NCBI GenBank assembly: GCA_964514215.1
Contig: CAZEPW010000055.1
Coordinates: 1 to 24,180, forward strand
Length of the DNA: 24,180 nucleotides
Reading direction: 5' to 3'
Origin: CAYQUC01 sp964514215
GTDB lineage: Bacteria; Pseudomonadota; Gammaproteobacteria; UBA6429; Thiohalophilaceae
A program made the translations under genes and the position numbers. A model generated the notes under the pieces. It did not search any database. It was not told where the DNA came from and saw nothing but the letters and a program-made list of their open reading frames with translations. Shown piece after piece: positions 1 through 7,160 of this stretch (positions are counted from its first letter, which is position 1; every line of letters begins with the position of its first letter).

Positions 1-31
1 CAATATTTCTATACTTGTCTAAATCTGCCAT
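1..31 (-). CDS. fusA: Elongation factor G, N-terminal 10 codons only (partial)
   Basis: Read on the minus strand, the left edge of the window opens with ATG and encodes MADLDKYRNI, and the next base is the G expected for the following glycine. EF-G proteins commonly begin M(S/T/A)DLxxYRNIG, just ahead of the GTP-binding P loop. EF-G is the ribosomal translocase GTPase of the cytoplasm. Only ten residues are visible, so the call rests on a short but characteristic match. No strong Shine-Dalgarno is seen ahead of the ATG. The start of some other protein with a similar N-terminus cannot be excluded. Confidence 0.5.
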   Translation of the reverse strand, partial: MADLDKYRNI

Positions 32-265
32 GTTATTGCTACTCTGTTTAATTAATATTTACCGATACTCTCGGCAATCCATATCATACCCTTCAACGCC
101 GCAATCCATTTTGCCACGCAAGGAAACTGTTAATTCGAATAAAGGACACCTACACAATGATGACTCAATATGGAGGGGTTAACCTCGAATTATAACCTAA
201 AGTTATGCCAAGTGGATAGAATAATCATGAAATATAGTGTGTTTTGGGTGAAATATTGACTTGCC

Positions 266-762
266 ATGCAGAAAAGAAAATTTGTAATGGAACGTGATTT
301 TGGAGTTGTTCTAGCCAGCTGGGTTCAAGTAGAGCTTGCACAATTAGTACAAAAAGAAACTCAACATTATTCTGGTGAAATTGATAGTAAAACTATTTAT
401 GATATTTTTACTACTCATTTTGTAACCGATCACGAACCCAGTAGTCTTGAGTCTTATCATATTAAACGTAGTAATAATCAATATAAAATTGAAACCACAC
501 TACAAGAAAATAATCCCAATGTCACTATTTCAGGTTCGGGTGAAGGTGCAATATCGGCAGTAGTTGATGCCTGTAAAAACACTTTGGTGTTGAAATTAAT
601 GTAACCGATTATAGTGAACACGCATTAGGTGAAGGAACCGATGCACAAGCAATTGCCTTTATTTTTTTAAGTATTAATGGCCGTCGTGTGACTGGAGTAT
701 CAATGAAAGCCATTATATCTGCGTTAAATCGATATCAGCTTGAACAGGTTCAAGCGGCATAA
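266..762 (+). pseudogene. leuA: 2-isopropylmalate synthase, C-terminal fragment, frameshifted
   Basis: The first open frame (ending at 604) encodes KFVMERDFGVVL, SGEIDSKTIYDIF and ISGSGEGAISAVVDACKN. These match the linker and the C-terminal leucine-sensing domain of 2-isopropylmalate synthase, the first committed enzyme of leucine synthesis. The match then continues in another frame as NVTDYSEHALGEGTDAQAIA and GVSMKAIISALNRY, ending at a TAA at 760-762. The switch falls near 583, where ACTTTGG replaces an expected ACTTTTGG, so a single base loss explains it. The catalytic TIM barrel is absent: a stop at 257-259 lies just upstream in frame. This is a non-functional 3' remnant, probably left by recombination. 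Confidence 0.88.
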
Positions 763-1117
763 CTAGTTTAGTAATATCCAATACTGACTAAAGTAAATTC
801 AAACTAAACTTCAAAACCTATCTATTCAGACTGTTAGCGTAATATAATATTGCGCTACGCATCTCTATTACAGTCTTTATTCATTATTGTATTTTTTGTG
901 TCACACTGTATTGGTTGGTGTGATAAAAATCGGTGTTCGAAATTTTATTAAATGATCGATTTCCATTTTCAAGAAAAGGAAATTTTTGCATAAACAATCC
1001 TTGTTTATATTTAAAATTGTAGATATTCTATTTAACATTAAATTATTACATAATCCAACGAAAACACCACTTAACACCTTGATTTAATTGATATGACTTC
1101 GGGAGATTACGTAAATA
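763..1117. other. Non-coding stretch, no gene recognised
   Basis: This AT-rich stretch has no convincing reading frame on either strand. It contains the palindrome listed separately at 835-857. It also contains a weak inverted repeat around 901-922, with arms TCACAC and GTGTGA, followed by a short run of A. I see no promoter I would defend. Confidence 0.4.
835..857. repeat. 23-bp near-perfect palindrome
   Basis: The arms TAGCGTAATAT and ATATTGCGCTA surround one central A. Ten of eleven positions are complementary. It lies in non-coding DNA downstream of the leuA remnant. It could be a protein-binding operator or a small hairpin. There is no U-rich tail, so a terminator is unlikely. Confidence 0.5.
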
Positions 1118-1252
1118 ATGAACGATCCTAGACTTATAAAAAAATGAAAAGCTATTGAAATTCAACTTATACAAGCGGCTGACTTTTTTTATAAAGAGCG
1201 CAAAAAAACCGCCATGTTCCGAAACCCCTTAGCTCCTCGTTATCTGCAATAA
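1118..1252 (+). pseudogene. Short degenerate reading frame, unknown family
   Basis: An ATG with GGGAG ahead of it (near 1100) opens a frame encoding MNDPRLIKK, then a stop. The same frame then reads on through KAIEIQLIQAADFFYKERK and KTAMFRNPLAPRYLQ to a TAA just before the next gene. The composition looks protein-like, suggesting the N-terminus of a decayed gene. I do not recognise the family. Part of it (from about 1188) resembles sequence at 7070-7105. An alternative reading of the 3' end is the right half of an attC site, since CCCCTTAG is followed shortly by CGTTAT. The two readings are not mutually exclusive. Confidence 0.35.
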
Positions 1253-1256
1253 AATC

Positions 1257-1670
1257 ATGAACATATTAAAAAATATACTTGGAACACTTTTCCTAATTAT
1301 TGGGCTATTAACAATTGCACTTTACTTCTTGGGCGTTTTCTCAGTTAGTATTAATGGCTATCAAATACCGATGGGTTACAATTTTTCCATTGAGTTTTGG
1401 GGGGTTATAAGTGCGTTTCTTTTATTTAGTGGCGGTTATTTACTTATTAGAGGCAGCCTTATATCAAAGTGGTTTTTAATAGGCTCAGTAGTCTTTTATT
1501 TTCTAGGTGCAACAATACCATATTGGTCAATGCATGGTTTTGGTGTATTTGAGAGACTTATGGATGATTTCTATTTTTCTTTGTCAGTACGTGTACTGTT
1601 AATATTAGTAGCTATTTATGCAATTCAAAAAGTAACTGAAGCTAATAAGGCGTTTAAATCGGACTTTTAA
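1257..1670 (+). CDS. Hypothetical inner-membrane protein, 137 aa
   Basis: I do not recognise this family. The protein is strongly hydrophobic, with about four membrane spans at residues 6-28, 46-67, 72-90 and 107-123. The loops contain SINGYQIPMGYNF and YWSMHGFGVFERLMDDF. There is no strong Shine-Dalgarno ahead of the ATG. The last residues, NKAFKSDF, are what is typically obtained when the 5' end of certain integron attC sites is translated. This suggests the gene was once, or still is, a mobile cassette. Its frame is intact, in contrast to its neighbours. Confidence 0.65.
   Translation: MNILKNILGTLFLIIGLLTIALYFLGVFSVSINGYQIPMGYNFSIEFWGVISAFLLFSGGYLLIRGSLISKWFLIGSVVFYFLGATIPYWSMHGFGVFERLMDDFYFSLSVRVLLILVAIYAIQKVTEANKAFKSDF
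1641..1665 (+). other. attC-like left half-site overlapping the 3' end of the preceding gene
   Basis: The bases GCTAATAAGGCG followed by TTTAAATCGGAC resemble the left end of gammaproteobacterial attC recombination sites (TAACAAGGCG followed by TTTAAATCGGACT, from memory of such sites). The similarity stops after the GGACT. No matching right half or hairpin partner is evident in the next 150 bases, so if this is attC it is truncated. Confidence 0.4.
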
Positions 1671-2064
1671 AAGCGGTGCTTTGCTTGTTTTTAAAATAAA
1701 TAAATGTGGAGCATCAATTTTGTGGGAAATATATAACCTCTTTAAAGGATTCCAAATAAATCATTTACTAATGGCGTAACAACTTTAATTTAATTATTAG
1801 CTATTAGTAAGCGTAATAAAGAAGCTTTAGAAATTTCGAAATTAGCAATCGATGTAACGAATGATTTAGAGTTGAAAAAAAATTGATCAGGCTTTATTAG
1901 GCGTTGTACCGAATCTATGGCCTTAAATAAAGCTAACAATAGTTTACCTAGTACTATAATTTGATACCATTAGTTACTTAATCTAATGCTTATTTTAACC
2001 TAATTGTTTAAATGAAATAATAGTTATATATTTCAACTCCAACATTAATAACTAGAGTTGTATT
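1671..2064. other. Non-coding or heavily decayed stretch
   Basis: There is no intact gene. Around 1800-1885 the plus strand reads ISKRNKEALEISKLAIDV then TNDLELKKN and a stop. This looks protein-like and slightly TPR-like, but it has no start or family signature. Near 1893, TTAGGCGTTGTAC resembles the right end of an attC site, but no pairing left arm was found. Bases just before 2065 probably hold the promoter of the next gene. Confidence 0.35.
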
Positions 2065-2502
2065 ATGAATACAAAATTTAGTTTTAAAAAATTAATTTTA
2101 ATAATGTTACTAATTCTATCTATTTGTTCATGCTCATCACTAAATAAAATTAATAATACAAGAACTATTGAAACTGAAAATCTTGATTTGATTGAGTATG
2201 GTATGAGTGTACAAGAAATAACATCCCAATTGGGATACTCGGGTAAACTTTTGTTTGTTTTCATATCTGAAGGTAAGGAATACAATATAACACTATTTAA
2301 AGCAACAAAAAATTCAACTCCCTATTTATTCTTACACGAAGAAAATACATTGATTTCAATAATAACAGAACAAGATGGAATGGCTATATTAAATCAAAAT
2401 TATGGAGAGCATGGTAACAATATTCCAAGCAGTAAATATTTTAATAAAATTATAAAAGGGTTTGAAAATAAAAAATTAAGATTGGAGTATTCGTTTAAAT
2501 AA
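2065..2502 (+). CDS. Putative lipoprotein, 145 aa
   Basis: The N-terminus is a lipoprotein signal peptide: lysines at 4 and 8-9, a hydrophobic core (LILIMLLILS), then the lipobox-like ICSC. Cys22 or Cys24 would be the acylated residue, followed by SSLNK. A mature domain of about 120 residues contains IEYGMSVQEITSQLGYSGK. This is reminiscent of BamE/SmpA-like small lipoproteins, where a GMS or GMT motif introduces a short helix that limits binding, but the match is too weak for a firm name. Periplasmic location, anchored in a membrane, is inferred. The frame is intact and stands alone. Confidence 0.65.
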   Translation: MNTKFSFKKLILIMLLILSICSCSSLNKINNTRTIETENLDLIEYGMSVQEITSQLGYSGKLLFVFISEGKEYNITLFKATKNSTPYLFLHEENTLISIITEQDGMAILNQNYGEHGNNIPSSKYFNKIIKGFENKKLRLEYSFK

Positions 2503-2519
2503 CCCGAAATATATAATTA

Positions 2520-2711
2520 TCAACATAAATCTGATAATGGAGCTCCAGTAAGTGCGATTACTTTTTCAGTATTATTGTTTTCAATATTACCTAGCCCAAT
2601 ACAAATATTAATTGTGGCAAATGCAGTTAATACTATAAGCAAGACAAAAAAATGGAACCTATAAAAAAATAACTCATTTAAAGATAGTAGTGCGGTAAAA
2701 AAACGATTCAT
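2520..2711 (-). CDS. Small single-span membrane protein (hypothetical)
   Basis: From the ATG at 2711 the frame encodes a 63-residue protein: MNRFFTALLSLNELF, then a hydrophobic helix (FFVLLIVLTAFATINICIGL), then a polar tail, GNIENNNTEKVIALTGAPLS. A TTG three codons upstream is an alternative start. The order of short cytoplasmic end, one span and small tail is plausible for a real inner-membrane protein, and no regular frame competes on the plus strand. I do not recognise a family. It converges on the lipoprotein gene. Confidence is limited by the short length and weak ribosome-binding site. Confidence 0.42.
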   Translation of the reverse strand: MNRFFTALLSLNELFFYRFHFFVLLIVLTAFATINICIGLGNIENNNTEKVIALTGAPLSDLC

Positions 2712-2736
2712 AGTAAACAAAGTATATTAATTTGAA

Positions 2737-2914
2737 ATGCCTAAAAGTAAGTTAGGGAAAAAGCAGAATTAACATAACGTGAATTTTGTCGAAGACTTGG
2801 TAGGGAGCATACTTTATTTTTCAATGTGAGCTTGGGGAAAGTCGTATTGATATTGCAAAGTTTTATTGGATATGTAAAGCTTGTGATTCTTCTCCTAAAA
2901 AACTGATAGGTTAA
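2737..2914 (+). pseudogene. XRE-family HTH regulator, frameshifted remnant
   Basis: Joining frames gives a small Cro/cI-type protein: MPKSKLGKKQ, then REFCRRLGREHT, then CELGESRIDIAKFYW and ICKACDSSPKKLIG, then a stop. The spacing and residues (LGxEHT, xELGExRIDIxxF, CKACxxxP) fit the helix-turn-helix and third helix of XRE-family DNA-binding proteins. At least two frame changes are needed (after the N-terminal lysines and around 2815-2822), and there is an in-frame stop at 2775-2777, so it cannot be made as one protein. The attC-like site about 60 bases downstream would make this the body of an old cassette. Confidence 0.7.
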
Positions 2915-2970
2915 TAAAATATTTTGAAGGACTAGATAACTCTAAAAAATTATCTGTAAAGTGAAAAAAA

Positions 2971-3069
2971 TCTAAGGTACTTAAGAGCGATTTCAAGAAC
3001 GCGCATTGTTTATTTGCAAAGAGAGCAACAAAATCGTCTGTTCTCGAAACTCTTAATTTGACGTTATAC
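2971..3069 (+). other. attC-like integron recombination site
   Basis: This is an imperfect inverted repeat. TTAAGAG at 2981-2987 pairs with CTCTTAA at 3050-3056. TTTCAAGAAC at 2991-3000 pairs with GTTCTCGAAA at 3040-3049 with one mismatch. Three unpaired bases (CGA, 2988-2990) sit on the left arm only. That asymmetric bulge in a long stem is a feature of attC sites. The right end carries GTTATAC at 3063-3069, close to the GTTRRRY box, and the next gene starts 18 bases later, as in cassettes. The left outer box is poor (ATCTAAG against RYYYAAC). No integrase gene is present in the window. Confidence 0.5.
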
Positions 3070-3087
3070 GTGATATAGAGGATGGAT

Positions 3088-3477
3088 ATGATTGAATACA
3101 CGAATTCTGTTCAGAACATTACTATAGATATGCTAAAAGGTTTTTTTACTGAATGGAACATGCCTCAAACTCCAGATCATCACCTAAAGATATTAGAAAA
3201 TAACAGTTACATTGTGTTAGCGCTAGATACAGATACAAAATGTGTTGTAGGGTTTATTACCGCCTTAACCGACAATGTTCAAGCAGCATTCATTTCGATG
3301 CTTGAAGTATTACCAAGCTACCAAAACAACGGGATAGGTTCACAATTGGTGATTACGATGTTGGAACAATTAAGGAATGTGCCCTCAGTTGATCTAATGT
3401 GTAATACAGCTCAACAAAAATTTTATTCGAAGTTCGGAATGAAAACATCAGTCGGTATGGTTCTCCGAAAAAATTGA
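3088..3477 (+). CDS. GNAT-family N-acetyltransferase
   Basis: This is a 129-residue protein of the GNAT fold, which transfers an acyl group from acetyl-CoA to an amine; the substrate is unknown. The acetyl-CoA pyrophosphate-binding motif is at about residues 73-82 (YQNNGIGSQL), after the beta-4 strand LEVLPS. The C-terminal part, QQKFYSKFGMK, is the usual beta-bulge/FYxKxGF region. The ATG at 3088 is preferred over that at 3082, because AGAGG lies at the right distance from 3088 but touches 3082. MIEYTNSVxNIT is a recurring start in this family. It lies directly behind the attC-like site and so could be a cassette gene. The frame is intact. Confidence 0.85.
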   Translation: MIEYTNSVQNITIDMLKGFFTEWNMPQTPDHHLKILENNSYIVLALDTDTKCVVGFITALTDNVQAAFISMLEVLPSYQNNGIGSQLVITMLEQLRNVPSVDLMCNTAQQKFYSKFGMKTSVGMVLRKN

Positions 3478-3555
3478 CGCAATCGTAGCTAGCAAAAAAT
3501 TCACAACACGCTGATCACGGTGCTATGAGTTCACTAAAATTACATAGGAGGTAAT

Positions 3556-3891
3556 ATGAAACAAACATTTAATAATTTAAGCGAACAAGAATTTTCAGAT
3601 TTGGAGGTATTTCCTGGAACAAGTTGGAGTGTTTTAACCGAACCAGTACCCAATGGCTCAATACATCGTTTAAAAATGAAAAAAGGTACAATTATCCCAC
3701 CACACACTCATCCTGCTGATGAATTTGTATATGTTCTTTCAGGAACAGCAAAAACTGGAAATAGAGTTTGTGAAAAAGGTACTTTTTGGAAAACGCCTGC
3801 TGGTGTTCGTCAAGGTCCACATGAAGCAATTACTGATGTTGAGTTAATGACTATACGACTTGGTCCAATGGGTGAATTTGAAAAATTATAA
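3556..3891 (+). CDS. Small cupin-domain protein
   Basis: This 111-residue protein is a single cupin barrel. Cupin motif 1 is PPHTHPADEFVYVLSG (about residues 50-65), with two histidines and a glutamate that normally bind a metal. Cupin motif 2 follows as KTPAGVRQGPHEA, with the expected proline, glycine and histidine. The overall layout is like the ChrR-like cupins or small dioxygenase-like cupins. The reaction cannot be inferred. The ATG is preceded by an excellent AGGAGG at 3547-3552. It is probably transcribed alone, or with the acetyltransferase gene 78 bases upstream. It is cytoplasmic, with no signal peptide. Confidence 0.85.
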   Translation: MKQTFNNLSEQEFSDLEVFPGTSWSVLTEPVPNGSIHRLKMKKGTIIPPHTHPADEFVYVLSGTAKTGNRVCEKGTFWKTPAGVRQGPHEAITDVELMTIRLGPMGEFEKL

Positions 3892-3990
3892 CAATATACC
3901 CTAGTTCATCGTTAACTCTTAATGCCAATATTTAAGAATTAATCAGTAATAGTTTTTCTCTTTTGCAAAGCGAATAAATAAGTCAATTCA

Positions 3991-4260
3991 TTATAAGGCG
4001 TTTTTGTTTTTCCAACATTGAATGACGATCTTAGCCCAGTTAAAAGCCAGTGCTCGAAGTGTTGTTTGATACGATTTACTTTGAGCGCGTTTTTTATCAT
4101 AAATTTTTTTCCAAAAAAAATAATGAATGATCTGATGTGCCCATTCTACAAAAATCTGGCGTAAAAAGTCGGACAGGTATAACGCCAGTGATTCCAGTAA
4201 TATGTGCCACTACGATTAACAACCGGTGCTACGCCAAATAGACAATTCATTTTACGTTGT
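3991..4260 (-). pseudogene. IS110-family transposase, C-terminal remnant
   Basis: Minus-strand translation gives QRKMNCLFGVAPVVNRSG and YYWNHWRYTCPTF. After a frameshift it gives RQIFVEWAHQIIHYFFW, KKIYDKKRAQSKSYQTTL and RALAFNWAKIVIQCWKN, then a TAA at 3991-3993. This is the C-terminal part (Transposase_20, IS116/IS110/IS902 type) of an IS110-family transposase: GxAPV, the CP..RQ..xEWA helix, and the LRALAFxW..I..CW ending are all recognisable. The frameshift falls near 4174. Upstream on the same strand (4261-4440) the reading is protein-like but not clearly transposase and has a stop. A fragment matching the opposite end of an IS110 transposase lies beyond the WD40 gene at 6690-6966. Confidence 0.8.
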
Positions 4261-4689
4261 GTTGCGATATAAGTTTTTAATTTAAAAATATGTCCATTTG
4301 TGGCTGCTTTTTTTTACAAATAAAGCCATTTTCTCTTACTATTCCTGCTAGCTTCTTTATTAGAGTTGTTCCATTCCAATAAGCTCACTCTATATGCTTT
4401 AGCTTCATCCTCTAAATCAGTGCGCATCCAGTCAGTTTCGATTTAAAATTAACAACTAAGGGGTGAAGTATAATGTTGATTGGTTTAAAAAATGACTATC
4501 ATAGGAAAACATAATTAAGTGTGAAAAAAAACTGGCCCCCATGAACTAAATCCTTAGTTTATTACATACAACTTGGATCTGCCGTTACTTTATTGTAGGA
4601 TATTTCCTGTAGTTAAACAGTTAAATAGAAAATTTTTGGGATGGGTCTATATTTATAATTTATCTTGTTAAACTTATAGTGAGTTAGTC
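4261..4689. other. Remnant sequence and upstream region of the WD40 gene
   Basis: On the minus strand, 4300-4440 reads ETDWMRTDLEDEAKAYRVS then LLEWNNSNKEASRNSKRKW and a stop. This is coding-like but has no recognised family; it may belong to the IS110 remnant or another mobile element. From 4441 to 4689 no gene is seen. The stretch contains the short direct repeat listed next and an AT-rich segment with TATAAT near 4653, which may serve as a -10 box, though I see no well-placed -35. Confidence 0.35.
4527..4556 (+). repeat. Direct repeat flanking the WD40 gene, upstream copy
   Basis: AAAACTGG, CCCCATGAA and similar bases here recur at about 6564-6593, just after the WD40 gene, with roughly 24 of 30 positions the same. 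The upstream copy lacks the right arm that makes the downstream copy a hairpin. A duplicated end left by an insertion is one explanation. Confidence 0.45.
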
Positions 4690-6558
4690 ATGTTTGTAAA
4701 TCGAATAGCTGTAATTTTTTTATTAACGTTAGTTTTATCCGGTCAGGTTTATGCTGATAAGCCGAAAAAAACTATTTCTGCAACAGGATGGTTGCATTCA
4801 GCTGATTTTAGTATGGATGGTAAAGTATTCTATTCTCGAGGAAAAAATTTATCTATTTATAATACAAAAAATTATAAATTAATTAAAAGAATTCCAAAAT
4901 TTGCGTATGCCGTTAACATTAAGTTTAATTATTTTATAACTGCTGCAGCGAATCAGGCTCTTGAACTGCGGGATATTAAAACTCAAAAAATGATTAAAAC
5001 ATTTACTGGTTTTTCTGACCGAGGTACGAGTACAAAGAAGATAAGTGACGATGCGCGTACACGTAGTGCGGTATTGACACCCGATGGTAAGTATTTAATA
5101 GCATGTTCAAAAACCAAATTTATGGTTCGGATATGGAATGTTAAAACGGGTAAACTCATTAAAGAGTTGGATTTTAGTTTTTATCACAAGTCTAAATACG
5201 ATACCAGTGAAATTTCAATGAGTTCTGGTGGAAAATATTTTGCAGTTTTGGCATACAAAAGCAGGGTTAATACCCGTGGACGAATTTATTTAATTGAAAC
5301 CCGTACTGGTGACATTAAAAATAAGCTGCCGATAAGACTTGAAGTAACATCGTATGCACTAGGTTATAAAGGCAATAAAGTCGTGTGGGGTGATAATCTC
5401 TATAATATAATACTAGGGGGGTTTGAAAAAAATAAAAAAAGTTTAAAGTTTAAAGATAAAGGTATAAGAGCCATAGCAATGAGTCGTAATGGAAAGTTTA
5501 TTGCCTCGGTGTCCAATAAAGAAAATATTAAGCTTTGGGATGCTAAAACGGGTAAACAGTTGAAGTTATATGATGACCATAGCACCATTATTCTGTCGCT
5601 TAATTTTAGCCCAGATGGTCGACTTTTAATTTCAACAGATTTAGATGATGTTATAAAAATTTGGAATGTTCAAAAAAGGAAAGGCCCTTTTAAAGATACT
5701 CGACAAAAAGGTATTGTTCATAAATCGATTAACTATTGGAAACCGTTTAAGGACTTTAGTGTTGCGAAAAAAATATTTAAAGGCGAATTTTCGAATTTAG
5801 CATATTCTGATAATATGTTTAAATTATATTATATTTACATGCAAAGTGAATACTATGGTTTTTGTAGAAAAAAATTACCGGCCAATTCAGTCAGGCGTGC
5901 ATCGGTTAGTCAAGTTCAAACTCGCGATGGCGCAGGAAATATAATTCGGCGTGAAAAGGCGGTTGAGCACATTGCTTATATTGCCCCCCAGTTTATTAAA
6001 AAATATGATGAATTTTATAAACCGGCAAAATTGTTTTATGCACGACGGGCTATGAAAAAACAGATGACTCTTATGAAGGATATACAAGATAATATTGGAA
6101 AAAATGGTCAATCAATACTGGGGGCATCGGGACAAGTCGCAATGAAGCGAATGAGAGCAGAACCGATATTGCAGGTTATTAATTTTTTTAAACAAACACC
6201 GTGTGATTCAGCTACCATGTACCAAATGCGAGAAAATTTTAGACGAGCAGCTTATAATAAACCGTCTTTACAACAAGCTGGTATTAAAATACCAAATGCC
6301 AAAAAGGAAAGTATTTCGTTTAAAGACTTCTTAACCAAGCGGACGATTTATCAAGCATGTATCAATGCAAATAATGAGCAATTTTATTGCAAATGTTTTA
6401 ATAAAAAGGTTGATGAACTGATGACTATAAAAGAATTAGATTACTATTCAACAGATTTTCGTCGGTTTGAGAATGAGGTGGTTATTGATATATGGTCAAA
6501 ACCGAAAAATCATCGAGCCTGGAAACTCATTAAGCTTCGAAATCAATGTTTGCGGTAG
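4690..6558 (+). CDS. Exported WD40-repeat protein with cysteine-containing C-terminal domain
   Basis: This 622-residue protein has a clear Sec signal peptide (hydrophobic core VIFLLTLVLSG, likely cleavage after VYA at about residue 22), so it acts outside the cytoplasm. Residues 30-340 form WD40-type beta-propeller blades. The clearest are VRIWNVKTGKLIKEL, IKLWDAKTGKQLK and VIKIWNVQKRKG, each preceded by SPDG/TPDG-like turns. The C-terminal 280 residues are non-repetitive and hold paired cysteines, including YQACINANNEQFYCKCFNKK near the end, which could form disulfides in the periplasm. WD40 propellers bind proteins, but the partner is unknown. It stands alone, flanked by IS110 remnants and a direct repeat, which suggests acquisition by transfer. 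A hairpin follows the stop. Confidence 0.8.
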   Translation: MFVNRIAVIFLLTLVLSGQVYADKPKKTISATGWLHSADFSMDGKVFYSRGKNLSIYNTKNYKLIKRIPKFAYAVNIKFNYFITAAANQALELRDIKTQKMIKTFTGFSDRGTSTKKISDDARTRSAVLTPDGKYLIACSKTKFMVRIWNVKTGKLIKELDFSFYHKSKYDTSEISMSSGGKYFAVLAYKSRVNTRGRIYLIETRTGDIKNKLPIRLEVTSYALGYKGNKVVWGDNLYNIILGGFEKNKKSLKFKDKGIRAIAMSRNGKFIASVSNKENIKLWDAKTGKQLKLYDDHSTIILSLNFSPDGRLLISTDLDDVIKIWNVQKRKGPFKDTRQKGIVHKSINYWKPFKDFSVAKKIFKGEFSNLAYSDNMFKLYYIYMQSEYYGFCRKKLPANSVRRASVSQVQTRDGAGNIIRREKAVEHIAYIAPQFIKKYDEFYKPAKLFYARRAMKKQMTLMKDIQDNIGKNGQSILGASGQVAMKRMRAEPILQVINFFKQTPCDSATMYQMRENFRRAAYNKPSLQQAGIKIPNAKKESISFKDFLTKRTIYQACINANNEQFYCKCFNKKVDELMTIKELDYYSTDFRRFENEVVIDIWSKPKNHRAWKLIKLRNQCLR

Positions 6559-6571
6559 TTAATAAAACTGG

Positions 6572-6601
6572 ATCCCCATGAATTGAATACTTGATGGGGA
6601 T
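6572..6601 (+). terminator. Hairpin after the WD40 gene
   Basis: The arms ATCCCCAT (6572-6579) and ATGGGGAT (6594-6601) are perfectly complementary, with a 14-base loop. They start 13 bases after the stop codon. No T run follows, so this may be a stabilising 3' hairpin rather than a standard intrinsic terminator. Confidence 0.45.
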
Positions 6602-6689
6602 AGCAATGAATTCATAGAAATGGCTTACATTGACCAAAAGCATTAGGGTGTTCAGCCTAAAGTTGTTTGCTTATGCAGTATCATTGTAT

Positions 6690-6966
6690 AACTCAGGGTG
6701 AAATCAATGCCCAAAACATGACTTAGCCTAGCCTAACTTCTTATGCTTGGCATCCACATTGAAATCCGATACTCAATACCAGCAATGCATGCCTTCCACT
6801 TCAACAACATTACTAATATAGGCTCCAAGTAATAATTTTAGCTTATTAGAACCTGCTGATATTTATTTATGAATTAATATGTTACCTGCTTATTTGGAAT
6901 ACAAACATAAAGTGCTCTGGAGTGTAAATCGATACCGCAATAGCTAGGATGAGTGTTATTATACAT
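6690..6966 (-). pseudogene. IS110-family transposase, N-terminal remnant
   Basis: On the minus strand, an ATG at 6966 opens MYNNTHPSYCGIDLHSRAL then YVCIPNK and a stop. Further on, another frame reads NVVEVEGMHCWY, a stop, then VSDFNVDAKHKKLG. YCGIDLHxxxxYVCI is the start of the RuvC-like DEDD domain of IS110 transposases, carrying the first catalytic Asp. VEVEGMxxWYW is the following strand, with the Glu. Several stops and frame changes make it non-functional. It has the same orientation as the C-terminal fragment at 3991-4260, so the two could be halves of one element split by the WD40 gene, or pieces of different elements. Confidence 0.78.
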
Positions 6967-7069
6967 ATTCATTGAGTTTGTTTGTTGACTCTAATTTAAC
7001 TGATAAAGCAAAGTTGGAGGAGAGGGACTCAATAAGCATCAAAAATTTCAGTCTGACTTCATAACACGA

Positions 7070-7130
7070 TATTTTTTTGTAAAGAACGCAAAAATCCGCC
7101 ATATTCCCGAGTTTTTAACTCGGGGATAGA
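7070..7130 (+). repeat. Dispersed short repeat with hairpin
   Basis: TTTTTTTGTAAAGAACGC, AAAAA and CCGCCAT match a segment at about 1188-1225 (TTTTTTTATAAAGAGCGC, then CCGCCAT) at about 30 of 35 positions. Directly after it, CCCGAGTT (7106-7113) and AACTCGGG (7117-7124) form a perfect 8-bp stem with a 3-base loop, which is missing from the first copy. It sits about 35 bases before the methyltransferase gene. It may be a small dispersed repeat of the genome, or the end of a mobile element. Confidence 0.45.
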
Positions 7131-7160
7131 TTAATTAAATCAATCTAAAATGGGAGTACC

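Noticed and set aside
1785..1905. Possible TPR protein fragment and attC right end (TTAGGCGTTGTAC).
   Set aside because: The TPR-like run is only about 25 residues with no flanking homology, and no pairing left arm was found for an attC stem.
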